Source: UBA4742 sp963734965 (GTDB lineage: Bacteria > Actinomycetota > Acidimicrobiia > Acidimicrobiales > Acidimicrobilacustridaceae). Taken from it: a stretch of 64,000 nucleotides of DNA. Under the pieces are notes generated by a model. That model made no database searches. It was not told the DNA's origin and was given only the letters and a program-made list of their open reading frames with translations. The position numbers and the translations under genes were made by a program. Shown piece by piece: positions 28,402 to 38,767 of the stretch (its first letter is position 1; each line of letters begins with the position of its first letter). The stretch spans positions 1-64,000 of the forward strand of contig CAVTJK010000002.1 in NCBI GenBank assembly GCA_963734965.1, written 5' to 3'.

Positions 28402-29955
28402 AGCGGGATGTTCCCGTGCTTGCGGTGCGGGAGCTCCTCGCGCTTGCTCCTCAGCATCTCGAGCCCGGCGATCAGCTTGATCCGCGTCTCACTGGGGTCG
28501 ATGACGTCGTCGACGAACCCGCGCTCGGCCGCGACGTAGGGGTTGGCGAAGCGCTCGGTGTACTCGTCGACCAGTTCGCTGCGTCGGGCGACCGGGTCGG
28601 CGACCGTCTGCAGCTCGCGCCGGTACAGGATCTCGACCGCGCCCTGAGGACCCATGACCGCCAGCTCGGCCGACGGCCAGGCGAAGGCCAGGTCGCACCC
28701 GATCGACTTGGAGTTCATGACCACGTAGGCGCCGCCGTAGGCCTTGCGCGTGATGATCTGGATGCGAGGCACGGTCGCCTCGCAGTAGGCGTACAGGAGC
28801 TTGGCGCCGTGGCGGATGATCCCGCCGTACTCCTGGTCGACGCCGGGCAGGAAGCCCGGAACGTCGACGAAGGTGACCAGCGGGATGTTGAAGGCGTCGC
28901 AGGTCCTCACGAACCGGGCGGCCTTCTCGGAGGACTCGATGTCGAGCACGCCGGCGAGCACCATCGGCTGGTTGCCGACGACCCCGACGGGATAGCCGTC
29001 GAGGCGGGCGAACCCGCACACGATCGATCCGGCCCAGCGCGGGAAGTACTCGAAGAACTCGCCGTCGTCGACGCACTCGCGAATCACGGCCTTCATGTCG
29101 TAGGGCTGGTTCGAGGTGGCCGGCATGAGATCGATCAACGCCGGCGTGAGCCGGTCGGGGGGATCCGTCGGTGGCGAAGCGGGGCGGCTCCTCGAGGTTG
29201 TTCGACGGCAGGAACGAGAACAGGAAGCGGACGTCCTCGAGGCACGACTGCTCGTCGGGCGAGACGAAGGTCGCCACGCCGGACTTGGAGGCGTGGCTCT
29301 TGGCTCCGCCCAGCTCCTCGAGCGTGACCTCTTCGCCGGTCACGGTCTTCACCACGTCGGGACCGGTGATGAACATGTGCGAGCTCTCGTCGACCATGAA
29401 GATGAAGTCGGTCATGGCCGGGCTGTAGACCGCGCCGCCGGCACACGGCCCGAGGATCACGCTGATCTGCGGGGTCACTCCCGACGCCAGCACGTTGCGG
29501 TGGAAGATGCCGCCGTAGCTCGCCAGCGACACGACTCCCTCCTGGATGCGGGCGCCGGCGCCGTCGTTGAGGCCGATGAGCGGCGCGCCGACCGACAGGG
29601 CCAGGTCCATGACCTTGTGGATCTTCTCGGCGAACACCTCACCCAGGGCGCCGCCGAAGACGGTGAAGTCCTGGGAGAACACGAAGATCTTGCGACCGTC
29701 GATGGTTCCCCAACCCGTGATCACGCCGTCGGTGTAGGGGCGCTCCTCGATGACATCGGCCGGCACGCGGTGGCGGGCGAGCATGTCGAGCTCGTGGAAC
29801 GAACCCGGGTCGAGGAGGAACTCGATGCGCTCGCGGGCCAGCATCTTGCCCTTGGAGTGCTGGCGCTCGACCGAACGCTCAGAGCCGGCGTGGAGCGCCT
29901 CCTCCTTGCGCTTGGAGAGCTGCTCGATGCGCTCGGACATGGAGTGTTGCGTCAT
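28398..29955 (-). CDS. accD: Acyl-CoA (propionyl/acetyl-CoA) carboxylase beta subunit, one frameshift
   Basis: Carboxyltransferase subunit of a biotin-dependent acyl-CoA carboxylase, about 520 residues. It opens MTQHSMSERIEQLSKRKEEA. The N-terminal half has HSKGKMLARERIEFLLDPGS, FSQDFTVFGGALGEVFAEKI, GLNDGAGARIQEGVVSLASY and VILGPCAGGAVYSPAMTDF. After an indel beside a six-G run near 29160 the C-terminal half has NQPMVLAGVLDIESSEKAAR, FVDVPGFLPGVDQEYGGIIR and RKAYGGAYVVMNSKSIGCDL. Pattern and epsilon partner favour propionyl-CoA carboxylase, which would feed the ethylmalonyl-CoA pathway. The biotin-carrying alpha subunit is outside the window. Confidence 0.88.
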
Positions 29956-30070
29956 CTCGTCAATGTACCGGCCGTCCCAGGGGTGGACCGAACGCGCCAG
30001 CGCCCGACCGCTCGGGCCGGGCGCTGATCGTTTCGTAGAGCGGGGGCCCGGAGGCCGCCGACCCATCGGA

Positions 30071-30469
30071 CTAGGAGAGGGCCTTGGCCTTCAGCTTGTC
30101 GAACTCGTCCTGGTTGATGGTGCCCGCGTCGAGCAGCGCCTTGGCCTGGCTGATCTGATCAGCGGAGCTCCCGCCGCCACCAGTGGCGGCCGTGCGCACG
30201 TAGCTGTCGAACTGCGACTGAGCGTCGGCCTGGCGCTTCGCGTCTCGCTGAGCCATGCCCGAGCCGCGCACGATCAGGTAGATCAGCACCGTCAGGAACG
30301 GCAGGAAGATCAGGGCGATGACCCAGATCGCCTTGGAGATCCCCGATTCCTCGTGGTCGCGGAACAGGTCTCCCAGGATGTGGAACAGGATCATGATCCA
30401 GATGAACAGGAAGAAGAACCACAGGATGTCCCAGAACACGTTCCAGGCGGATAGATCTGCGAGTACCAC
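30071..30469 (-). CDS. PLDc_N and SHOCT domain membrane protein
   Basis: 132 residues. Two N-terminal membrane helices (DILWFFFLFIWIMILFHILG and KAIWVIALIFLPFLTVLIYL), the second followed by IVRGSGMAQRD, match the PLDc_N module. The C-terminus SADQISQAKALLDAGTINQD and EFDKLKAKAL is a SHOCT domain, a short oligomerisation motif. This pair is common in actinobacteria. The function is unknown. Confidence 0.8.
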   Translation of the reverse strand: MVLADLSAWNVFWDILWFFFLFIWIMILFHILGDLFRDHEESGISKAIWVIALIFLPFLTVLIYLIVRGSGMAQRDAKRQADAQSQFDSYVRTAATGGGGSSADQISQAKALLDAGTINQDEFDKLKAKALS

Positions 30470-30609
30470 GTTGCCTCCCTTGAGACTTGTCGACCGGGGA
30501 CGCTACATGGCCGCGCCGCCCTTCTCACGATAGGACGTCGGCGCGCTCGAGAGCGGGTCGTGCGGCATCGGCGTCAGGCCCGCGGCTCGGCGCCGGTAGC
30601 GTCGCGAGC

Positions 30610-31187
30610 ATGACCGGACTGGACCGCATCTGCGTCTACTGCGGCTCGAGGTCGGGCCGGCCCGAGAGCTTCAGCGTCGCCGCCGCCGCCCTCGGGACGC
30701 AGCTGGCCGAGCGGGGCATCGGCCTGGTCTACGGCGGCGCATCGGTCGGTCTGATGGGAACCGTGGCCGACGCCGCGCTGGCCGCCGGCGGCGAGGTCAT
30801 CGGGGTCATCCCCCGTGACCTGTTCGAGCGACGAGGTCGCCCACGACGGGTTGACCGAGCTGCACGTCGTCGGGTCGCTGCACGAGCGCAAGGCGCTGAT
30901 GTCCGAGCTGTCCAACGCCTTCATCGCCCTACCCGGCGGCTACGGGCACCATCGACGAGCTGGTCGAGGCGGTGACGTGGGCCCAGCTCGGCATCCACGC
31001 CAAGCCGATCGGCCTGCTCGACGTCGACGACTACTACGAGCACCTCCTGGCCTTCTTCGACCGCGCCGTGGCCGACCAGCTGTTGACGCGGCGACAACCG
31101 CCGGCTGCTGCTCCGCGACGCCGACCCGTCCGCCTGATCGACCGGCTGGCGGCGGCCGCCGCGACGCTGGCCGTCACTAGCCCATAA
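30610..31187 (+). CDS. LOG-family protein, TIGR00730 type (frameshifted)
   Basis: Lysine-decarboxylase-like Rossmann protein. Characterised relatives are cytokinin riboside phosphoribohydrolases cleaving nucleoside 5'-monophosphates. It reads RICVYCGSRSGRPESFSVAA, GIGLVYGGASVGLMGTVADA and VIGVIPRDLFE, then HDGLTELHVVGSLHERKALM, then the signature PGGYGTIDELVEAVTWAQLG (PGGxGTxxE), restored by removing one G from the run at 30944-30946. Three indels in total. TAGCGT ends 7 nt before the ATG. About 190 residues, normal. Confidence 0.85.
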
Positions 31188-31196
31188 CCTGCCGAC

Positions 31197-32280
31197 GTGG
31201 AGCTTCCCGTCATGCCCCCCGTGTCGCCGATGCTGGCCAAGGCGGTCGACGAGATGCCGGTGGCCGACGGAATGATCTACGAGCCCAAGTGGGACGGCTT
31301 CCGCTGCATCGTGTTCCGTGACGGCGACGAGGTCGTGCTCGGCAGCCGCAACGAGACGACCACTGACGCGCTACTTCCCCGAGCTGCTCGAACCGCTGCG
31401 CGCCGTCGCTGCCGACGCGCTGCGTCGTCGACGGCGAGATCGTGGTGGCGACGACCGACGGCCTCGACTTCGACGCCCTGCAACAGCGCATCCACCCCGC
31501 CGAGTCGCGGGTCAATCGTCTGAGCGTCGAGACGCCGGCGTCGTTCGTCGCCTTCGACCTGCTCGCCCTCGACGACGAGTCGCTGCTCGACACGCCCTTG
31601 CGCGAGCGCCGGGCCGCAGCTCGACGAGGCGCTCGGCGATGCCGTCGCGCCGATCCACCTGTCACCGATGACCGTCGACGTCGACGTGGCCCGACGACTG
31701 GTTCGTCCGCTTCGAGGGCGCCGGCCTCGACGGGGTGATGGCCAAGCCGGCCGACGGGGTCTACGAGCCGAACAAGCGGGTGCAGTTCAAGGTCAAGCAC
31801 CGGCGCACCGCCGACTGCGTGGTCGCCGGGTTCCGCATGCACAAGGACGGCGAAGGGCGTCGGCTCGCTGCTGCTCGGCCTGTATGACGACGAGCAGCGG
31901 CTGCACCACGTCGGGGTGGCGTCGCAGCTTCACCGCCCGGCGCGGCGCAAGGAGCTGCTCGGCGAGGTCGGCGACCTACCTGATGGACGACCTCAGCGAC
32001 CATCCGTGGCGCGATGTGGGCCGAGGCTCAGGCCCACGACGAGAGCGCCGCGCGCATGCCCGGCGGGGTCAGCCGGTGGAACGCGAAGAAGGATCTGAGC
32101 TTCACGCCGCTGCGGCCCGAGCTGGTCGCCGAGGTCACCTTCGAGCAGGTGCAGAACGGACGGTTCCGCCACTCGGCCCGCCTCCTGCGCTGGCGACCCG
32201 ACCGCACGCCCGAGTCGTGCACCTACGGCCAGCTCGACCAGGTGCCGCCCTACGAGCTGGCGTCCATCTTCGGTCTGTGA
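31197..32280 (+). CDS. ligC: ATP-dependent DNA ligase, LigC type (frameshifted)
   Basis: Nick-sealing ligase of the short actinobacterial LigC class used in repair. GTG at 31197 has TAACCT exactly 6 nt upstream. Motif I is IYEPKWDGFRCIVF with catalytic Lys31. Then come LGSRNE (motif Ia), VVDGEIVVAT (motif III), ASFVAFDLLALDDESLLDTP, GLDGVMAKPADGVYEPNKR (motif IV), VQFKVKHRRTADCVVAGFRM (motif V) and the OB-fold end ELVAEVTFEQVQNGRFRHSA, LLRWRPDRTPE. About 360 residues after correcting five or so indels. No polymerase or nuclease domain is attached. Confidence 0.88.
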
Positions 32281-32293
32281 CCCAGGGGTCCGA

Positions 32294-32668
32294 TCAGGGC
32301 AGCTGAGGCCGTTGGCCCGGACCGGGCGCCGCCGGCGCACAGGTGCCCGTGGCCGGGCAGTCGTGGATCCGGGTCTGGCTGTAGACGGCGAGCCCGAGCG
32401 TCGCCCCCAAGACGGCGACGACGACGCCGAAGCTGGCCGCCCGCCGGATGCCCATGTGCTCTCGCGCCCGAGGGACGCGCATGAGCACGGCGACGCCGGT
32501 GCTGACCGCGGCGACCAGCAGGACGACCCAGCCGGCGAAGACCCAGAAGCTGTGGTCGTCGGTTGCTGTGGCCACGGCGATGACCGCGATGGAGGCCAGG
32601 GCGAAGCCGGCCGAGATGGCCGCCACGCGCCAGCGCAGCAGCTGATCAGAGGTCGGGACCACGGCCAT
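32294..32668 (-). CDS. Hypothetical small membrane protein
   Basis: 124 residues with three likely membrane helices (VAAISAGFALASIAVIAVAT, SFWVFAGWVVLLVAAVSTGV and AASFGVVVAVLGATLGLAVY) and a short exported-looking tail with two Cys (DCPATGTCAP) that could form a disulfide. Convergent with ligC. No family was recognised. Confidence 0.6.
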   Translation of the reverse strand: MAVVPTSDQLLRWRVAAISAGFALASIAVIAVATATDDHSFWVFAGWVVLLVAAVSTGVAVLMRVPRAREHMGIRRAASFGVVVAVLGATLGLAVYSQTRIHDCPATGTCAPAAPGPGQRPQLP

Positions 32669-32840
32669 CAGGGCGAGGATAGGGCGCTCTCATCCGGACG
32701 GCCCGGCGGCACCGAATTGTCCCCGAGATCGAGGCCGCCCCTGCGCAGCCCGCCCCGACTGGCCTAGGCTGGACGGGTTGCCGGTCCTCGGCCGGCGTGA
32801 CCACCTCGCACCCAGGCCCTAGCGGGTCGAAGGAGTCCCC

Positions 32841-33095
32841 ATGATCGCAGAGATCTTTGGCCTCGACGGTGTCATCGTCATCGCCGTCGTGGCGGTCGTC
32901 CTGTTGTTCGGCGGAGCCAAGCTGCCCAAGTTCGCCCGATCGCTCGGCTCAGCCAAGGGCGAGTTCGAAAAGGGCCTCAAAGAGGGCGCCGTGGACGATG
33001 AGGACGAGCCCAAGGCCAAGTCGAAGCCCAAGGCCATCGAGTCCGGCGACGACCTGCCCTCGAGCAAGTCACGTCGCGACGAGACCACCGCCTGA
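32841..33095 (+). CDS. tatA: Sec-independent protein translocase TatA/E
   Basis: 84 residues. A single N-terminal membrane helix, GVIVIAVVAVVLLFGGAKLP, is followed by the amphipathic helix KFARSLGSAKGEFEKGLKEG, the TatA hallmark (FGxxKLP), and a charged tail. TatA oligomers form the pore that exports folded proteins carrying twin-arginine signals. ATG at 32841 lies 9 nt after AAGGAG. tatC and tatB are not in the window. Confidence 0.9.
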   Translation: MIAEIFGLDGVIVIAVVAVVLLFGGAKLPKFARSLGSAKGEFEKGLKEGAVDDEDEPKAKSKPKAIESGDDLPSSKSRRDETTA

Positions 33096-33110
33096 GCGAT
33101 CCCGGTCCCG

Positions 33111-33990
33111 TCAGGCTCGCCGCTCGGCCAGCTTGACGGCGCGGGTCAGCAGTCCTGGGGCCTCGAGCCGCTCGGTCAGCTCGGTCAGCTCGGGCTCCGG
33201 TCCGTGCCACTCGAGCTCGTCGACCGACTCGATGGTCGGGGCGTCGAGCTCGACGGTGGCGATGCGGCGGAACAGCAGCGCCAGGTCGAACTGGTCGCGC
33301 AGCGTCACCGCCAACTTGGCGCCGCCTCGCACGTTGACGTCCCAGTCGGCGCCGTTGGCCGGGATGGCTTCGAGGTGCCCGTAGCGGGCCAGCACGGCGG
33401 CGGCGGACTTGGCGCCCCAGCCGGGTAGGCCGGGAAAGCCGTCGGCGGTGTCGCCCACCAGGCCGAGGTAGTCGGGGATCGACCCGGGGTCGACACCGAA
33501 CTTCTCTCGGACGCCGTCGGCGTCGACGACCACGCCCTTGCGGCGATCGAACTGCACGACCCGTTGGCCCCGCACGCACTGACCGAGATCCTTGTCGGGC
33601 GTGCAGATGAGCACCTGGTCGACGTCGGGGTCCTCCGCCGCGATGGCGGCGGCGGCGGCCATGGCGTCGTCGGCTTCGTACTCGACCATCGCGAACAGGG
33701 TGACCCCGAGGGCGGTCGAGGCCCTCCTCGAAGAGCGGGAACTGGGCCAGCAGGTCAGCGGGCATGCCGGCGCTGGTCTTGTACCCGGGCCAGAGGTCGT
33801 TGCGGAACGATTCGATGATGTGGTCGGTGGCCACGCCCACATGGGTCGCGCCCTCCTCGAGCAGCTGCATGACCGTGCCGAGCGCACCTCGGGTTGCGGC
33901 GATCTCGTCGCCGCCGGCGGTCACGTGCGACGGCAGCGCGAAGTGATACCGGAACAGCTCGTAGGTGCCGTCGACCAGGTGCACCTGCAT
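33111..33990 (-). CDS. 5'-3' exonuclease / FEN-like nuclease (one frameshift)
   Basis: Stand-alone 5'-3' exonuclease resembling the N-terminal domain of DNA polymerase I, removing flaps and RNA primers. MQVHLVDGTYELFRYHFALP carries the first metal Asp, then ATRGALGTVMQLLEEGATHV, DLWPGYKTSAGMPADLLAQF, EYEADDAMAAAAAIAAE, VLICTPDKDLGQCV, IPDYLGLVGDTADGFPGLPG and WGAKSAAAVLARYGHLEAIP (helix-three-turn-helix). One indel near 33720. TAAGGT ends 6 nt upstream of the ATG. It lies on the opposite strand from tatA. Confidence 0.9.
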
Positions 33991-34085
33991 GGCGACACCT
34001 TACGGGCGTGACCGACACCTTGCGTGGGCGGTGAAGGGGCGCGTTGCTGGTTGACTACGGCGAGACCACGACAGGGGAGTTGACG

Positions 34086-35129
34086 ATGGGGACGCTGATC
34101 GATCGAGCCGAGTTCGAGGTCGACCTCCGTATCAGCGGCGGCGACCTCTTCATCGATCCCGCCAGCCTCGAACGAGCGACGGGCTGGACGCTCAAGCCCG
34201 AGGGGCTCTGCCGCGGCGACGTGTGCGTGCCCGTGCGCGATCGCACCGCGCTCGTCGACGCCGACGGGCGAGTCGAGCTCGTCGCCCTCGCCCAGACGCT
34301 CGGGCGTGTGGTCGCCGTCGATGCCGGACGCGAGGTCGCCGTGCTCGGGGACGGGGCAGTTGAACGTCGGATCGCCCTCGAGTCGCTCGACGCCCCTGAC
34401 ATCGACCTGCCGGGGCTCGACGGCCAGTCGCACCAGCTGTCCGAGTGGGGGCATCGCAAACGGGCCATCGTGGCCTGGGCCAGTTGGTGCGGGTGCCGCT
34501 ACGAGATCTCGGCCTGGCAGGCGCTGCGCGACGAGCTGGCACCGACGGGCTTCGAGGTGCTCAGCATCTCGCTGGACGACGACGTCGAAGCCGCCCGACC
34601 GTGGGTGGACACCGCCGACCCCCACCCGCAGTTCCCGGTGCTCGTCGACCCCGATCACCGCATCGCCGAGCTGTACGGCGTCGTGAACGTCCCCAGCGTC
34701 GTCTGGATCGACGAGAACGATCGGATCGTGCGCCCTCCGGTGATCGCGCCCGGCGACGACCAGTTCCGCGAGTTCACCGAGATCGACAGCAACGTCCACC
34801 ACGACCAGCTGCGCGAGTGGGTCCTCAACGACACGCTGCCCTACGACCCCGACCAGGCCCGCGACCACGTCGACGCTCCCACCGAGGAGTTGCAGCAGGC
34901 GCGGGTCGAGCGACGGCTGGCGGCCTGGCTGCACCGCCACGGCGAGGACGAGGCCGCCGTCGTCCACTTCGAGCGAGCCGTGCAGCTGGCGCCCCTCGAC
35001 TTCACCATCGTCCGTGGCTCGATGCCGTTGCAGGGCGAGGACCCCTTCGGCGAGAAGTTCTTCGAGTTCTGGGAGCGGTGGCAGGCCGCCGGCCGACCGG
35101 GGTACGGATCGGCCAGCCGGTCCGCTTGA
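34086..35129 (+). CDS. TlpA/ResA-like thioredoxin-fold protein
   Basis: ATG at 34086 follows GGGGAG (an earlier ATG-type start at 34044 lacks one). About 347 residues: a beta-rich N-terminal domain (FEVDLRISGGDLFIDPASLE) with two Cys in EGLCRGDVCVPV, then a redoxin domain, DIDLPGLDGQSHQLSEWGHR, AIVAWASWCGCRYEISAWQA, FEVLSISLDDDVEAARPWVD and LYGVVNVPSVVWIDENDRIV. The active site is W-C-G-C-R, so the usual CxxC is replaced by CxC. The C-terminal 90 residues are helical and TPR-like. No signal peptide, so probably cytoplasmic. The function is unknown. Confidence 0.75.
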   Translation: MGTLIDRAEFEVDLRISGGDLFIDPASLERATGWTLKPEGLCRGDVCVPVRDRTALVDADGRVELVALAQTLGRVVAVDAGREVAVLGDGAVERRIALESLDAPDIDLPGLDGQSHQLSEWGHRKRAIVAWASWCGCRYEISAWQALRDELAPTGFEVLSISLDDDVEAARPWVDTADPHPQFPVLVDPDHRIAELYGVVNVPSVVWIDENDRIVRPPVIAPGDDQFREFTEIDSNVHHDQLREWVLNDTLPYDPDQARDHVDAPTEELQQARVERRLAAWLHRHGEDEAAVVHFERAVQLAPLDFTIVRGSMPLQGEDPFGEKFFEFWERWQAAGRPGYGSASRSA

Positions 35130-35232
35130 CCAGATAGTCAGGTACCCTTACTGTTAGCCAAGGTAAGGATCTGAGCCCCATCGCCAACCGATGGTGGGTC
35201 GGTCCGGGCCGTCCCACCGCCAGGATGAACCG

Positions 35233-37037
35233 ATGACTGCGACGCCGCCCGATCCCGACCCGACTGCCGTTGCGGTCGTCGGCGCAGCCGCCTCGGGCCG
35301 CCCCGACGCCAAGCGCTGGGTCACCCTCGGCATCGTCCTGATGGCGACGGTCATCGTCGTGCTCGACAACACGGTGCTCAACGTGGCCATCCCGACCATC
35401 CTCCAGGAGTTCCACACCACGCTGCCGAGCCTCGAGTGGGTCATCACCGGCTACTCGCTGACCTTCGCCACCTTCCTGATCATCGGCGGTCGGCTCGGGC
35501 GACATCTACGGCCAGCGGCGCGTGTTCGTCATCGGCGCCGCCCTGTTCACCGTGCGGCTCGCTGCTCGCCTCGCTGTCGTGGAACGTGGCCAGCCTCGTG
35601 CGTCGGCGAGGCCCTCATCGAAGGCATCGGCGCGTCGCTGATGCTGCCGGCCACGCTGGCGCTGCTGTCGAACACGTTCCAGGGTCGCGGGCGGGCCATG
35701 GCCTTCGCCGCCTGGGGGGCCGTGGCCGGATCGGCGGCCGGACTGGGCCCGGTCGTCGGCGGCTTCCTCACCACCGACTTCTCGTGGCGGTGGGCGTTTC
35801 GGATCAACGTGATCATCGCCCCGCTGGCCATCATCGGCGCCATGCTGTTCATCGCCAAGTCGCCGTCGAGCGCCGGGAAGCGCGAGCCCCTCGACGTGCC
35901 CGGCGCCGCCCTGATCGCCGTCGGCATGTTCCTGCTCGTCTTCGCCCTCAGCGAGGGCGGCACCTACGGCTGGTTCACCCCGATCGTCGGCGGTCGACCA
36001 TCGGCCGGCGTGCAGCTCTGGTCGGCCACCGCGCCGATCTCGATCATCCCCATCGTGTTCGCCGCGATCGTTCGGCGTGCTCTTCTCGTTCTACCGCCAC
36101 GAGCGCGCCCGCGAGCGAGCGCACCGCAGCCCGCTGTTCGAGTTCGGCCTGCTCGAGCACCGCACGTTCCGCTACGGGCTGCTGACCAGCGCGGTCTGTC
36201 GATGGGCCAGCTCGGTCTCAGCTTCGCACTGGCCCTGTTCCTGCAGGAGGGCAAGCACCTCAGCGCGCTCGCAGAACGGCCTGTGGGTGCTTCCCTACGG
36301 CCTGTCCATCCTGGTGGGCGCCCCGATCGCGGGCCGTCTCACCAGTCGCATCGGCACCGGCCGTCGGTGATCCGCATCGGACTGGTGATGCAGACCGATC
36401 GGCGCTGATCTACATCGCCTTCAGCGTGTCGCCCGTCGCTGCACCTTCGCCACCTGCTGCTGCCGGGTCTGATCGTCTACGGCCTGGGCGCCGGCTTCGC
36501 GGTCACGCAGCTCACCAACGTCGTCCTGTCGCGAGATCCCGCCGGACCAAGTCGGGCGTGGCCAGCGGCACCAACTCCACGGTGCGCCAGGTCGGCAACG
36601 CGCTCGGCATCGCCGTGATCGGCACCGTGGTCACCACCCTGACGATCAACCACGCCGTCCGCGCCGTATCGCGTCACGCCCAGATCCTGCCGCCCTCGGT
36701 CGGCCGCCAGGCCGCGGCGCAGATCCAGGCGCTCGGGGCCAACTACCGACCGCCGGCCGGCCTGGCCAGCACAGCGCCGAGCGCCACGCTGGCCGCATCG
36801 TGCGCAACGTCGGTGTCGACCGCCACCCACGACGCCGCTGCTGTTCGCCGCCGCCGTCGTGTTCATCGGGGCTCTGCTGTCGTTGCTCATCCCCTCGCGG
36901 CGTGCCACCCGGTCGCGGTCGACGCCGACACTCGAGCTGGCCGAGCGAGCTCGGCGGCCTCGTGACCGCTCGACGCCGAGGCCGAGATCCTCGACCCCGA
37001 CCGAGGCAACCAGCGCGGCCGACCGACCGAGTCCTGA
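35233..37037 (+). CDS. DHA2 family (EmrB/QacA) multidrug MFS exporter (frameshifted)
   Basis: Proton-coupled drug efflux protein with 14 membrane helices. It starts MTATPPDPDPTAVAV, helix 1 WVTLGIVLMATVIVVLDNTV, motif LNVAIPTILQEFHTTLPSLE, WVITGYSLTFATFLIIGGRL then GDIYGQRR after deletion of one G at 35497-35499, GRAMAFAAWGAVAGSAAGLG and PVVGGFLTTDFSWRWAFRIN. Later pieces include LTSAVLSMGQLGLSFALALF and VRQVGNALGIAVIGTVVTTL. Nine or more indels. With them corrected it ends EILDPDRGNQRGRPTES at 37037. The leader at 35140-35170 carries CCTTAC and GTAAGG half-sites that may bind a repressor. Confidence 0.85.
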
Positions 37038-37151
37038 CCGGCGGGCATCGCAACGCGCGGCCGCGAGCCGCGCTGGCCAAGCGGACAGCAGGCGAAGATC
37101 GCCGCCCGCTGTGCACTACGCTGCGGCCCTTCACTACGCTCGGGCGGTCCT

Positions 37152-37834
37152 ATGAGCACAACGACGCTCTCCCACTTCTTCGCCATCCTCAGCCTGCTCA
37201 CCTGGGCCGGGACCCTCACGATCATCGGCTGGCCGTGGTCCGCCAGGTCGCCCCCGATTCGGCCGCGCCGCCGCACTGTTCGACGACCTGGGCGACATCG
37301 CCCTCTGGCTGGCTGGGTCGTCGCCGCGGTGACCATGGCCGGCAGCCTCTACTACTCGATCGGTCCGCCGCAGTTCGTGCCCGTGCGAGCTGTGCTGGTA
37401 CCAGCGCATCTGCCTCTACCCGCATGGCGGTCGATCCTGCTGGTGGCGGCGCTGCGGCGCGACCGCAAGGTGTGGACCTACGTGGTGCCGATCCTCATCG
37501 TCGGTGCCACCATCGCGATCTACCACGTCCAGCTGCAGGCCTATCCCGAAGCAGCACACGTTCTGCCCGACGCTCACCCCGTGCACGACGCGCTACGTGT
37601 GGGAGTTCGGGTTCGTGTCGCTGCCGTTCATGTCGCTGGCCGCGTCCTGCTTCATCATCACCATGGTCCTGCGTGTCCCGGGCGACCGACCCTGACCGCT
37701 ACGACGACGCCGAGGACGAACCCGACGACATCTCGATCGCCGACGGCGACGATCCCGGTGCCACGGCTGGCCCATCTAACCTCCCCGATGGCTCGTCGGT
37801 CGACGCGCCCCCCGACCAGGTAGGTGCCGTGTGA
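37152..37834 (+). CDS. DsbB-like disulfide bond formation protein (frameshifted)
   Basis: Four-helix membrane protein that oxidises a periplasmic or extracytoplasmic thiol oxidase. Membrane helices: HFFAILSLLTWAGTLTIIGL, LAWVVAAVTMAGSLYYSIG, YVVPILIVGATIAIYHVQL and FVSLPFMSLAASCFIITMVL. The redox pairs are PCELCWYQRIC (CxxC at the second helix) and TFCPTLTPCTTRYV, both as in DsbB. About five indels. The stop overlaps the next gene, a DUF929 thioredoxin-like protein, by GTGA, strongly suggesting a functional pair. Confidence 0.85.
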
Positions 37835-38750
37835 GCAACCGTCCGTCCAAGAAGCGCTCGTCCTCGGCCCGGGTCCAGGCGGCGTCGCGGGCCAACAAGA
37901 GCAGCAACACGGCCGTGGATCATCGGCATCGCCGTGGTTGCTGTGGTCGGCATCGCGCTGGTCGTCGCCGCGCTGGCCACCAGCAGCAGCAGTGGCAGCA
38001 ACATCGTCGGCCGCAAGGCGGCCCCGGCTGCGCTGGTCACCAAGGTCACCACCGTGCCCGACAGTCGGTCATCACCAAGGTGGGCGTCGGCACGTCGACC
38101 CGCGCTGCCCAAGCCGATCAGCGGCAAGAGCATCGCCGTGAACGGCAAGCCCGGCGTGCTCTACATCGGCGCCGAGTACTGCCCGTTCTGCGCCACCGAG
38201 CGCTGGGCCATGGTCAACGCCCTGTCACGCTTCGGCACCTTCACCGGGCTGAAGATCACCAACTCGTCGACTGACGACACCGCCTCCCGGCGTCCGAGAC
38301 GCTGTCGTTCTACAAGTCCAAGTACACGAGCGAGTACATCGTGTTCACCGGGGTCGAGACCCAGGACAACACCCGCGGCACGCTCGACACGCCGACGGCC
38401 GCGCAACAGGCCATCGCCTCCGCGACCAACTCGAGCGGCTCGATCCCGTTCATCTACTTCAACGGCGAGTACATGATCATCGGCGCGACCTACGACGTCG
38501 GCCGTGCTCGCAGGGCAAGACATGGGACCAGATCGCATCGGCCATGTCCGATCCGACCAGCGCCATCGCCCAAGGGCGCCATCGGTGCCGCCAACGCCAT
38601 GACCGCCACGATCTGCCTGACCACGAAGAATCAGCCGGCTAACGGCCTGCTCGTTGCCGGTCATCCAGACCCTCGAGCCCCAGATCAAGGCCCAGCCCAA
38701 GTCGGGCACCACCACGACGACCAACCCGAACTCGAGCCTCGGCCGGCTGA
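37831..38750 (+). CDS. DUF929 family thioredoxin-like protein (frameshifted)
   Basis: Begins VSNRPSKKRSSSARVQAASR (basic tail), membrane anchor GIAVVAVVGIALVVAALATS, then an extracytoplasmic thioredoxin-like domain: VNGKPGVLYIGAEYCPFCAT (CPFC active site), ERWAMVNALSRFGTFTGLKI, TSEYIVFTGVETQDNTRG, SIPFIYFNGEYMIIGATYDV (cis-Pro region) and a C-terminal TATICLTTKNQPANVC with two Cys. Likely a disulfide oxidoreductase recharged by the DsbB-like protein encoded just upstream. Several indels. The stop TGA at 38748 lies in the terminator stem. Confidence 0.85.
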
Positions 38751-38767
38751 GCAGAGCCGGTCAGCCG
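38744..38767. terminator. Hairpin shared by the stop codons of two convergent genes
   Basis: CGGCTGA (38744-38750) and TCAGCCG (38761-38767) are exact reverse complements with a 10-nt loop. The TGA in the left arm ends the DUF929 gene and the TCA in the right arm is the stop of the dienelactone hydrolase gene, so the structure can act in both directions. No T-run follows. Confidence 0.5.
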
